From Rhizobacter koreensis (lineage in GTDB: Bacteria; Pseudomonadota; Gammaproteobacteria; Burkholderiales; Burkholderiaceae_C): a stretch of 64,000 nucleotides of DNA. Positions 48,426 through 55,881 of the stretch are shown here, in pieces. The translations under genes were made by a program, and so were the position numbers. Every line of letters begins with the position of its first letter. The stretch's first letter is position 1. The notes under the pieces were generated by a model that saw only the letters and a list, made by a program, of their open reading frames with translations, searched no databases and was not told the origin of the DNA. The DNA is taken from NCBI RefSeq assembly GCF_013366375.1, contig NZ_JABWMJ010000005.1:186001-250000 (forward strand), read 5' to 3'.

Positions 48426-49406
48426 ATGTCCACGTTCCTCTTGCGCCGCGCGTTCGCGGCCGCTGCCCTCGTCACCCTGGCTGCCGCGCCCCTGGCCGCG
48501 GCACACGCCGCGCCGGCGTGGAAGCCCGAGCGCACCGTCACGCTGGTGGTGCCCTATGCACCAGGCGGCGGCACCGACGCGCAGGCGCGTGCGCTCGCCG
48601 TCGAGCTGCAGCGCATCTGGGGCCAGACCGTGATCGTCGACAACACCGCCGGCGCCGACGGCCTGATCGGCACCCACAAGGTGATCGACGCGAAGCCGGA
48701 CGGTCTGACGCTGCTGGTGCAGCTCCCGTCGATGACGCTGATCAAGCACACGCCGACGTTCCGCGGCGTCGACCCGCTGGCGCGCCTGGTGCCGATCTCG
48801 GCGTTCTCGACGCTGCCCGGCGTCGTGGTCGCCAACGCCGCGCTGCCGGTGCGCTCGATGGCCGACGTGATGCGCTACTGCAAGACCGCGGCGCCGCCGT
48901 GCTCGCTGGGAACGACGGAAAACACCGCGCGCATGCAGGCGCGCACGCTCGCCACCGAGGGCGGGCTGCCGAACCTCATCGTCGCCAACTACAAGGGCGG
49001 CGGGCAGCTCATCACCGATCTCGTCGGCAACAACGTCAAGCTCGGGATCATGGGCGTGACGGCGGTGCTGCCGCACCACAAAGCGGGCACCCTGCGCGTG
49101 GTGCTGACGCAGGGCCCAAGGCGCTCGAGCGTGCTGCCCGAGGTGCCTTCGGCCGTCGAGGCGGGCCTGCCCGCGTTCGATTCGCTCACCTGGTATGGCC
49201 TGTTCGCGCCCAAGGACACCCCGCCGGGGGTGGTGCAGGCGGTCGCCGACGCGGTGCGGGAGGCGGTCAAGGCCGACGCCTTGCGCAAGTCGTTCGCGAC
49301 GATCGGTGCCGAGCCGCTCGGCAACACGCCGGCCGAGTTCGCGGCGATGGTGCATGCCGACGAGGCGCGCTTCGGCGCGCTGGCCAAGAAGTTCCCGCTC
49401 GAGTGA
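48426..49406 (+). CDS. Bug-family tripartite tricarboxylate transporter receptor
   Basis: A 326-residue periplasmic receptor. The signal peptide (LLRRAFAAAALVTLAAAPLA) ends at AHA-APA. Bug motifs are RTVTLVVPYAPGGGTDAQAR, VIVDNTAGADGLIGTHKV and KPDGLTLLVQL. GAAGGAGA precedes the ATG. It follows the hydratase pair in the same operon, so it presumably captures the carboxylate that the hydratase and lyase metabolise. No membrane TctA/TctB partner is encoded in the window. Confidence 0.92.
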   Translation: MSTFLLRRAFAAAALVTLAAAPLAAAHAAPAWKPERTVTLVVPYAPGGGTDAQARALAVELQRIWGQTVIVDNTAGADGLIGTHKVIDAKPDGLTLLVQLPSMTLIKHTPTFRGVDPLARLVPISAFSTLPGVVVANAALPVRSMADVMRYCKTAAPPCSLGTTENTARMQARTLATEGGLPNLIVANYKGGGQLITDLVGNNVKLGIMGVTAVLPHHKAGTLRVVLTQGPRRSSVLPEVPSAVEAGLPAFDSLTWYGLFAPKDTPPGVVQAVADAVREAVKADALRKSFATIGAEPLGNTPAEFAAMVHADEARFGALAKKFPLE

Positions 49407-49450
49407 GCGGCGTCGCGGCTGCCACTCCTGATCACCACCGGAAGCCCGAC

Positions 49451-50203
49451 ATGAGCATCCTCGACATTCCCGGCGACGCCCGCCGCATCTTCGACGTCCT
49501 GGCCGCGGGCGGCGTCGCGATCATTCCGAACGACGCCGGCTATGCGCTGATGGGCGGCTCGGCCGACGCCGTGCGGCGCATCTTCGTGGCCAAGCGGCGC
49601 GGCAGCCACAAGCGCAATGCCATGCTGTGCGCGATCGAGACGCAGCGCGAGCTGCACGTCCTCGACCGCCGCTCGCAATCGATGATCGAGGCGATCACGC
49701 AGGACTACGACCTCACGCTCGGCGCCGTCGCGCCGTACCGCGCCGAGCACCCGCTGATGACCCGCCTCGACGGCGACCTGCTCGAGGGCAGCACCGCCAA
49801 CGGCACCGTCGCGATGCTGCTGAACGCCGGCACGCTGTTCGACGAGGTGTGCCGGCTCTGCCGCGAGGCGGTGCTGCCGGTGTTCGGGTCGTCGGCGAAC
49901 CTGAGCGGCACCGGCCCGCGCTTTCGCGTCGAGGACATACAGCCCGAGATCCGGGCCGTCGCCGACGTGATCGTCGACTACGGCCTCCGCAAGCATCACG
50001 TCTACCGTCGCTCGGCGACCATCCTGCGCTTCGGCAACGGCGAGGTCGACTGCGTGCGCATCGGCTCGTGCTACGAGCTGATCGCCGACGTGCTGAGGCG
50101 CCACTTCGACGTGGAGTTGCCGCGCGATCCCGGGCTCGACGTGAACCCGTCGGGGCATCTGCAGGAGTTCGCGTTTCGCAAGGGGACTGACGCCGCGTCC
50201 TAA
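49451..50203 (+). CDS. YrdC/Sua5-domain protein
   Basis: A 250-residue protein with the Sua5/YciO/YrdC fold: GGVAIIPNDAGYALMGGSAD near the start, AKRRGSHKRNAML as the basic nucleotide-binding loop, and PVFGSSANLSGTGPRF as the closing SSANxSG motif. Housekeeping Sua5/TsaC makes threonylcarbamoyl-AMP for tRNA. This divergent copy lies at the end of a catabolic operon and has a C-terminal extension ending in HLQEFAFRKG, so it may be a specialised paralogue with a carbamoyl or acyl-adenylate role. Function unproven. Confidence 0.8.
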   Translation: MSILDIPGDARRIFDVLAAGGVAIIPNDAGYALMGGSADAVRRIFVAKRRGSHKRNAMLCAIETQRELHVLDRRSQSMIEAITQDYDLTLGAVAPYRAEHPLMTRLDGDLLEGSTANGTVAMLLNAGTLFDEVCRLCREAVLPVFGSSANLSGTGPRFRVEDIQPEIRAVADVIVDYGLRKHHVYRRSATILRFGNGEVDCVRIGSCYELIADVLRRHFDVELPRDPGLDVNPSGHLQEFAFRKGTDAAS

Positions 50204-50274
50204 CATCGGCGCGCCGTCGCAACGCCGGGCTGCCCTGCCGGCGTGCCGTCACGGCCGACGAGCAAGGAGGACGC

Positions 50275-50754
50275 ATGGTCAGCAAGAACACGATCTGTCT
50301 CTGGTACGACGGCGGGGCGCTCGACGCGGCGCGCTTCTATGCCGCGACCTTTCCCGACAGCGCGGTGGGGCGCGTCTTCCACGCGCCGGCCGACTTCCCG
50401 TCGGGCAAGGCGGGCGACGTGCTCACCGTCGAGTTCACGGTGCTCGGCATCCCGTGCCTCGGCCTCAACGGCGGGCCGGCGTTCAGGCAAAGCGAGGCGT
50501 TCTCGTTCCAGGTGGCGACCGACGACCAGGCCGAGACCGATCGCTACTGGAACGCGATCGTCGGCAACGGCGGGCAGGAGAGCGCGTGCGGCTGGTGCAA
50601 GGACCGCTGGGGCGTCTCGTGGCAGATCACGCCGCGCGTGCTGACCGAGGCGATCATGGACCCCGACCGCGCGGTCGCCCGGCGCGCGTTCGAAGCGATG
50701 ATGCAGATGACGAAGATCGACGTCGCGGCGATCGAGGCGGCGCGGCGCGGCTGA
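50275..50754 (+). CDS. PhnB-like VOC family protein
   Basis: A 159-residue single-domain VOC protein of the PhnB/3-demethylubiquinone-methyltransferase-like group. It has NTICLWYDGGALDAARFYAA, LGIPCLGLNGGPAF, ACGWCKDRWGVSWQITPRVL and MQMTKIDVAAIEAA, all typical. A strong AAGGAGG ribosome site precedes the ATG. The family name is historical; these proteins have no established methyltransferase activity. It is a single gene. Confidence 0.88.
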   Translation: MVSKNTICLWYDGGALDAARFYAATFPDSAVGRVFHAPADFPSGKAGDVLTVEFTVLGIPCLGLNGGPAFRQSEAFSFQVATDDQAETDRYWNAIVGNGGQESACGWCKDRWGVSWQITPRVLTEAIMDPDRAVARRAFEAMMQMTKIDVAAIEAARRG

Positions 50755-51047
50755 ACCGGCCGCTCGTCGCCGCCCGGCAGGCTGTTCAGACGCCGCCGCG
50801 GCGCGTCGATCGCGCGGTCGACGCGGTCCTCGGCGGCGCGCGAGGCGGTCGCGCGGGAGCCCGTCGCCGGTTTCGTGGCGGCGCGCGCGTGCCGGATACA
50901 GCGGTCCGACCGGCATCGCGGCGTCACCGAGCGCGCGGGCTCCTCGGCCGCGAAGCCGCTCGCCGGGGTACGCCGGGGCGGTCGGGCGCAATGGGTCAAA
51001 ATCGCGGGTCGCCGGCTGCCCGGCGTGCCACTGGAGACCAGTCCCGG

Positions 51048-51398
51048 ATGTCCGAAGCCGCAAGGGTCAGTCTGCCGTTGATCGTCCTCGCGTGGACGGT
51101 GATCTTCGCTGCGGTGCTGTTCGCCATCGCGCACCAGAACCTGCGCCTGCGGCGCGAGCTCGTCGGCAAGGCCCGCGAGCCACGCGAGGCGCTGTTCGAG
51201 CTCGCGTGGGCGACGATCACCGCCGCGCTTGTCGTGCTCGTCGTGCTGCTCGGCGATCGTGCCGCGGGCGGCGGCGTCGAAGCCGAGAGCGATGCGGCCG
51301 CCCCCGCGTACGACGCCGCCATGGCGGCGACGGCCACGCTGGCCACCGACACGGAGCCGGCCCCGGGCGCGGCCGAGCCCGCCGCGCTGTCACGCTGA
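51048..51398 (+). CDS. 116-residue two-helix membrane protein
   Basis: Two membrane helices (about residues 9-27 and 50-70) are separated by a basic loop (HQNLRLRRELVGKAREPRE) and followed by an acidic Ala/Pro-rich tail. The second helix opening, ALFELAWATITAALVVLVVL, resembles the E-x-x-W start of cytochrome c oxidase subunit II helices. The copper-binding domain is absent. I do not recognise the family with confidence. It is convergent with the PAP2 gene. Confidence 0.5.
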   Translation: MSEAARVSLPLIVLAWTVIFAAVLFAIAHQNLRLRRELVGKAREPREALFELAWATITAALVVLVVLLGDRAAGGGVEAESDAAAPAYDAAMAATATLATDTEPAPGAAEPAALSR

Positions 51399-51409
51399 CG
51401 CCGCGTCGA

Positions 51410-52114
51410 TCAGGCCGACCCGGCCGGCAGCCGCGCGGGGCGGCGCCTTCGCGCGACGTGGCCGAGCGCGTCGGCTCCCAGGCAGATCGCCCAGCACAGC
51501 CACGCCGACCACATCGTGTGGCTCGGGTAGTGCGCCCCGCGTGCGAGCTGCCCGATCCCGAACAGCACCCCGACGCCGAGCACCGCCGCCAGCCACCCGC
51601 GGGCGCGCGCCGGGTCGTGACGCCGCCACTGGAAGTGCATGCCGAGGAACGCGAACGCGGCCACCGCGTGCCCTGACGGGAAGCAGTGCCCGCCGCCGCC
51701 GTCCGGCTGGCCGAGGTGCCAGTGCGAGACGTAGCGCGCGACGCCGCCGAACTCGGCGAGGTCCCACGGGCAGCTCGTCGCGCTGTAGCGCTTGAGCCAG
51801 GGCACGGCGACGCCGCAGAGCAGGATCACCGCGAGCCAGGCCACGCGTTCGGCGCGACCCGGACCGCGCGCCGGGCGACGCGGCGTGACGAGGGCGGTCG
51901 CGATCAGCACCAGCGCGAGCAGCCAGGCGAGCACGCGACCACCGCTGTGCAGCAGGGTGCCGGCCCAGAAGCTGTCGCGCGCGGCAAAGCCGTGAGCGTC
52001 GCCGAACCCACGCGCGAGCGCGAGGTCGGCAGCGCTCGCATCCCACGCGAGCAGCAGGGCGAGCAGGGCGCCGGCGACGACGGCGTCGCGCGCCGGCGAC
52101 GGCGCCCGCGTCAA
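51410..52114 (-). CDS. PAP2-superfamily membrane phosphatase (lipid A phosphatase-like)
   Basis: A 234-residue polytopic membrane protein of the PAP2 family. Catalytic pieces are LKRYSATSCPWDL (first Lys/Arg motif), HCFPSGHAVAAFAF (PSGH) and GAHYPSHTMWSAWL (last histidine motif). It starts at a TTG that overlaps the stop of the phosphoethanolamine transferase gene (TTGA), so the two are translated together. The pairing with an EptA-like enzyme and a two-component system suggests removal of a lipid A phosphate or recycling of a lipid phosphate carrier. Confidence 0.82.
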   Translation of the reverse strand: MTRAPSPARDAVVAGALLALLLAWDASAADLALARGFGDAHGFAARDSFWAGTLLHSGGRVLAWLLALVLIATALVTPRRPARGPGRAERVAWLAVILLCGVAVPWLKRYSATSCPWDLAEFGGVARYVSHWHLGQPDGGGGHCFPSGHAVAAFAFLGMHFQWRRHDPARARGWLAAVLGVGVLFGIGQLARGAHYPSHTMWSAWLCWAICLGADALGHVARRRRPARLPAGSA

Positions 52115-53772
52115 GGCGTCCTTCGGCAGGGCGCCGCGAGATCCCACGCCGGCTCGTACAGCCCGGTCTGCACGTCGACGAGCCCGAGCAGCGTGTGGAA
52201 CAGGTGGTCGTGCGACGCCGGCTCGGCGGCGCGCCGACGCAGACAGGCGAGGTCCAGCGCGTCGTCGTGCACGAGTCCTGCCGACAGCCACATCAGCATC
52301 GGCACGTGGGTCTGCTCGCGCGGCGCGATGAAGCGCGGCAGCCCGTGCAGGTAGAGGTTGTTCTCGCCGAGCGACTCGCCGTGGTCCGACACGTAGACCA
52401 GTGCCGAGTCGACGTCGCGCGCGTGGGCCTGCAGCGTCGCGACGATGCTCGCGAGCACGTGGTCGGTGTAGCGCAGCGAGTTGTCGTAGGCGTTGACGAT
52501 CTGCTCGCGCGTGCATTTCTGCAGGTCGTCCTCGATGCACGCCGGCTCTAAGTGCGCGAAGGCGGGCGGGTAGCGCCGGAAGTACGACGGGCCGTGGCTG
52601 CCGAGCTGGTGGAGCACGAGCAGGGTCGTCGGAGCCGGCTGGCCGCGAGCGGCCCGCGCCGCCTCGATGCGCTGGTCGAGGCCGGCGAGCAGGCCCTCGT
52701 CGAGGCAGCGGCCCTCGCTGCACAGGCCCGGCAGGTTGAGCGACGCGACCTCGTCCTGCGGCAAGCCGTCGCAGACGCCCTTGCAGCCCGACTGGTTGTC
52801 GCGCCAGTGCACCCGCACGCCGGCCCGCGCCAGCACGTGCAGCAGCGACTCGCTGTGGCGGATGCGCTTCTCGTCGTAGTTCCGGCGGCCGCCGGGCGCG
52901 AACATGCAGGGCAGCGAGGTCTCGGTGTCGGTGCCGCAGCTGGTGACGTCGCCGAACGTGATCACCGGCAGCGCCGCCAGCTCGGGCGTGGTCGGTCGCT
53001 CGTAGCCGTCGAGCTGCCAGTTGGCGGCGCGCGCGGTCTCGCCGACCACCAGCACGACGAAGCGCGGCCGCGTGCGCGCCGCCCAGCGCGGGCCGGGCGC
53101 CGCGTCGGAGCCGAGCGGGCGCCGTGCCGCGCTGGCGCCGCGCGCCTGCTTCAGCACGGCCGAGCCGCCGGCCCACAGGAAGTTGACCGGCGCCGCGAGG
53201 TAACGGACCTCGCGATGGCTGCGCATCATCGACGCGAACGGCTTGAAGACCGGCAGGAGCGCGACCACGAACGCGACCACTGCGATCAGCAGACCGGCGA
53301 GCTTGAACATCGCGCTGGTGAGCCACGGCCGCCGCACGACGCGCACGCGCCACAGCAACACGGCCGGCAGCGCGGCGTAGACCAGCAGGTGCAGCGCGAG
53401 CGCCCACGACCACAGCTCGCGCGCCTCGGCGACGTCGGTATGCCAGACGTTGCCCATCATCGACGTGTCGAGCACGACGCCGAAGTTGCGCATGTAGTAC
53501 GTGGCCAGTGCGGTGCCGAACAGCAGCAGCGTGAGCAGCGGCTTCACGGTCACGCGATACGCGAACGGTGCGACCAGCAGGTAGTTCAGGGCCACCAGCA
53601 TCACCACCAGCGCGAGGGCGAACGCGGCGGTCGGCACGTCGCCGTGATGCGGCAATGCCGCGCTCAAGAACAGCCGGTTCGCGCTGAACGCCCAGAACAC
53701 GCAGGCGGCGAGCACCACCGTCTCGACGCCGGCGCTGAACGTGAGCCGACGGGAAGGGGCAGGGGTCGGCAT
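52111..53772 (-). CDS. eptA: EptA-like lipid A phosphoethanolamine transferase
   Basis: A 553-residue inner-membrane enzyme with five N-terminal helices (about residues 15-190) and a periplasmic sulfatase-fold domain. It has VVLVVGETARAANWQLDGYE (metal site) and SCGTDTETSLPCMFAPGGR, which carries the nucleophilic Thr. Further signatures are DNQSGCKGVCDG and VYVSDHGESLGENNLYLHGLP, with metal ligands and conserved disulfide cysteines. It adds phosphoethanolamine to lipid A, usually lowering polymyxin binding. It is divergent from the response regulator at 53862, across a region carrying a direct repeat typical of OmpR/PmrA-type sites. Confidence 0.92.
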   Translation of the reverse strand: MPTPAPSRRLTFSAGVETVVLAACVFWAFSANRLFLSAALPHHGDVPTAAFALALVVMLVALNYLLVAPFAYRVTVKPLLTLLLFGTALATYYMRNFGVVLDTSMMGNVWHTDVAEARELWSWALALHLLVYAALPAVLLWRVRVVRRPWLTSAMFKLAGLLIAVVAFVVALLPVFKPFASMMRSHREVRYLAAPVNFLWAGGSAVLKQARGASAARRPLGSDAAPGPRWAARTRPRFVVLVVGETARAANWQLDGYERPTTPELAALPVITFGDVTSCGTDTETSLPCMFAPGGRRNYDEKRIRHSESLLHVLARAGVRVHWRDNQSGCKGVCDGLPQDEVASLNLPGLCSEGRCLDEGLLAGLDQRIEAARAARGQPAPTTLLVLHQLGSHGPSYFRRYPPAFAHLEPACIEDDLQKCTREQIVNAYDNSLRYTDHVLASIVATLQAHARDVDSALVYVSDHGESLGENNLYLHGLPRFIAPREQTHVPMLMWLSAGLVHDDALDLACLRRRAAEPASHDHLFHTLLGLVDVQTGLYEPAWDLAAPCRRTP

Positions 53773-53794
53773 GCCGGCATTGCAGACGCCGCAA

Positions 53795-53811
53795 CTGAAG
53801 CCGGCCTGAAG
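53795..53811. promoter_or_regulatory. PmrA/OmpR-type direct repeat between eptA and regulator genes
   Basis: CTGAAG occurs at 53795-53800 and 53806-53811, an 11-base period matching one helical turn. Tandem OmpR-family receiver dimers bind repeats of this spacing. The site is centred in the 89-base divergent region, so it could control both eptA and the regulator operon. Confidence 0.55.
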
Positions 53812-53861
53812 CTTCGCGCGCCGCCGCGGTGGTACGGTGACGCGACTGCCTCGTCCCGCCC

Positions 53862-54524
53862 ATGCGCCTCCTCCTGATCGAAGACGACGAGCTGCTCGGC
53901 AGCGGCCTCGGCGACTTCCTGCGCCTCGAAGGGCACGGCGTGGACTGGGCGCGCCGCCTCGGCGAGGTCGAGCGTTACCGCAACGAGCCGTTCGACGCCT
54001 GGCTGATCGACTGGCAACTGCCCGACGGCTCCGGGCTCGACTGGCTGCGTGCGCGGCGTGCGCGCGGCGACCTCACGCCCGCGCTGATGCTGACCGCGCG
54101 CGACCTGCTCGACGACCGGCTGCGTGGCCTCGACGGCGGTGCCGACGACTACCTCGTCAAGCCGTTCGCTCCCGAGGAGATGGTGGCCCGGCTGCGCGCG
54201 ATCTGCCGGCGCAGCGCCGGCAGCGCCGGCGCGCGGGTGCGGCTCGGCGACGTCGGGGTCGACCTCGCCGCGCGTTGCGCCTGGCTCGGCAGCGAACGCG
54301 TCGATCTCACGTCGCGCGAGTGGGCGGTGCTCGAGGCGTTGCTGCTGCGCCCAGGGCGCATCGTCTCCAAGCCCGAGCTCGAGCGCCTCATCCTCGGCTT
54401 CGCGAGCGAGCTCGCGAGCAACGCGCTCGAGGTGTACGTGTCGAGCCTGCGTCGCAAGCTCGGCCGCGACGTCGTCGAGACGGTGCGCGGCATGGGCTAC
54501 CGAGTCGGCGGCGCAGCACGATGA
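53862..54524 (+). CDS. OmpR-family response regulator (PmrA/QseB-like)
   Basis: A 220-residue regulator. The receiver has acidic pocket residues Asp8-Asp9 and phospho-acceptor Asp50 (DAWLIDWQLPDGSG), then LTARD and VKPF. The C-terminal OmpR winged helix includes LTSREWAVLEALLLRPGRIV, SNALEVYVSSLRRKLG and ETVRGMGYRVG. Its stop overlaps the start of the histidine-kinase gene. Divergent to eptA, it most likely activates that lipid A modification gene. Confidence 0.93.
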   Translation: MRLLLIEDDELLGSGLGDFLRLEGHGVDWARRLGEVERYRNEPFDAWLIDWQLPDGSGLDWLRARRARGDLTPALMLTARDLLDDRLRGLDGGADDYLVKPFAPEEMVARLRAICRRSAGSAGARVRLGDVGVDLAARCAWLGSERVDLTSREWAVLEALLLRPGRIVSKPELERLILGFASELASNALEVYVSSLRRKLGRDVVETVRGMGYRVGGAAR

Positions 54525-55780
54525 GGGGTTGGCACGCGACCTCGATCGGCGGGCGCCTCGTGCGCTCGCTGGTGCTGTGGTCGGTGCTGTGGTGCGTCGG
54601 GCTCGGCGGCGCGGTCTGGGTGATCGTGCAGGAGGAGGTCGGCGAGCTGCTCGACGACACGCTGCAGAGCGCCGCCGAAGGCCTGATCGGTCCGCTCGCG
54701 CAGGGCCGCATCGAGCCCGCGCCGCCGCCTGCGTCGAGCGCCGCCAGCACTCGCTTCACGTGGCAGCTGGTCGGCTACGCCGGCGGCCGGGCCCAGGTCG
54801 TGTCGGCCGCGCACGGCGCTCCGGCCGTGCCGCTGCACGCCAGCCCGCGGCCGGGCCTCTCCGAGGTCGCCGGCTGGCGCGTGTTCGGCCTCGCCACCGC
54901 GCGCGACGGGCAGATGGTCTACGTGGCGCAGACGAGCGCCGAGCGCGCCGAGGCAGGCGCCGAGGTCGCGCTCGCGGTCCTGCTGGCCGGGGCGCCGCTC
55001 ACGCTGCTCGCGGTGCTCGGGCTGCGCTGGCGCGTCGCGCGCGAGCTGCAGCCGCTGCGCGAGCTGTCGCGCCGGCTCGCTCGCTACGACCCGCTGCAGC
55101 CGGGTGCGCGACTCGGCGCTGCCAGCCGCGACGAGCTGCAGCCGGTGCACGCCGCGATCGACGCGCTCGCCGCCCGGCTGGCGCGCCGGGTCGCCGACGA
55201 GCGCGCGTTCACGGCGCACGCCGCGCACGCGCTGCGCACGCCGCTCGCCGGCATCGACGCCCAGCTCGCGGTCGCGCTGCGCGAGGCCGATGCGGCCGGC
55301 CGGCCGCGTCTGCAACGCGTGCGTGCCGCCGCCGATCGCCTGCAGCGCGTCGTCGTCGCCCTGCTCGCGCTGTTCCGCAGCGGCGCGGAGGTGCAGCGCG
55401 GCCCCCTCGACGTCGCCGTGCTCGCCGCGCGCCTGTCGGTCGAGGGCCTGGCGATCGACGCGCGCGGGGCCGCGCCGCTGCACGCCGACGCCGACCTCGT
55501 CACCGCGGCGCTGCTCAACCTGCTCGAGAACGCGCAGCGCCACGGCGCGCGCTCGGTCAGCCTGTCGACGCCCGCGGCGAACGTGCTGCGGCTGCACGAC
55601 GACGGCAGCGGCGTCGACGCCGAGCGCCGCCAGGCACTGCAGGCCGCCATCGACGTGCAGGACTACGCCGGCCGCACCGGTCTCGGCCTGATGCTTGCCG
55701 ACCTGGTGGCGCGCGCACACGGCGGCGGGCTGCGGTTGCCGGAGGTGCCGCAAGGGTTCGCGGTCGAGCTGCGGCTCTGA
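54521..55780 (+). CDS. sensor histidine kinase, partner of the PmrA-like regulator
   Basis: A 419-residue two-helix membrane kinase. Helix 1 is near residues 15-38 and helix 2 near 145-165, with a short periplasmic loop between. The H-box is FTAHAAHALRTPLAG with His236, followed by an N-box (LLNLLENAQRHG), a compact DDGSGVD region and the GLGLML G2 box. The catalytic domain is small, as in PmrB/QseC relatives. It overlaps the regulator stop (ATGA). Confidence 0.9.
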   Translation: MRGWHATSIGGRLVRSLVLWSVLWCVGLGGAVWVIVQEEVGELLDDTLQSAAEGLIGPLAQGRIEPAPPPASSAASTRFTWQLVGYAGGRAQVVSAAHGAPAVPLHASPRPGLSEVAGWRVFGLATARDGQMVYVAQTSAERAEAGAEVALAVLLAGAPLTLLAVLGLRWRVARELQPLRELSRRLARYDPLQPGARLGAASRDELQPVHAAIDALAARLARRVADERAFTAHAAHALRTPLAGIDAQLAVALREADAAGRPRLQRVRAAADRLQRVVVALLALFRSGAEVQRGPLDVAVLAARLSVEGLAIDARGAAPLHADADLVTAALLNLLENAQRHGARSVSLSTPAANVLRLHDDGSGVDAERRQALQAAIDVQDYAGRTGLGLMLADLVARAHGGGLRLPEVPQGFAVELRL

Positions 55781-55881
55781 CGTCCCGGCTTCTGCACCCG
55801 CGTCGGCGGGCTTGCCGGGGGGCTCGGCGGTGTTCGATCCCGAGCAGCGACGCAGGCGCCCCGCCTTCGACGCTCGCGCCC

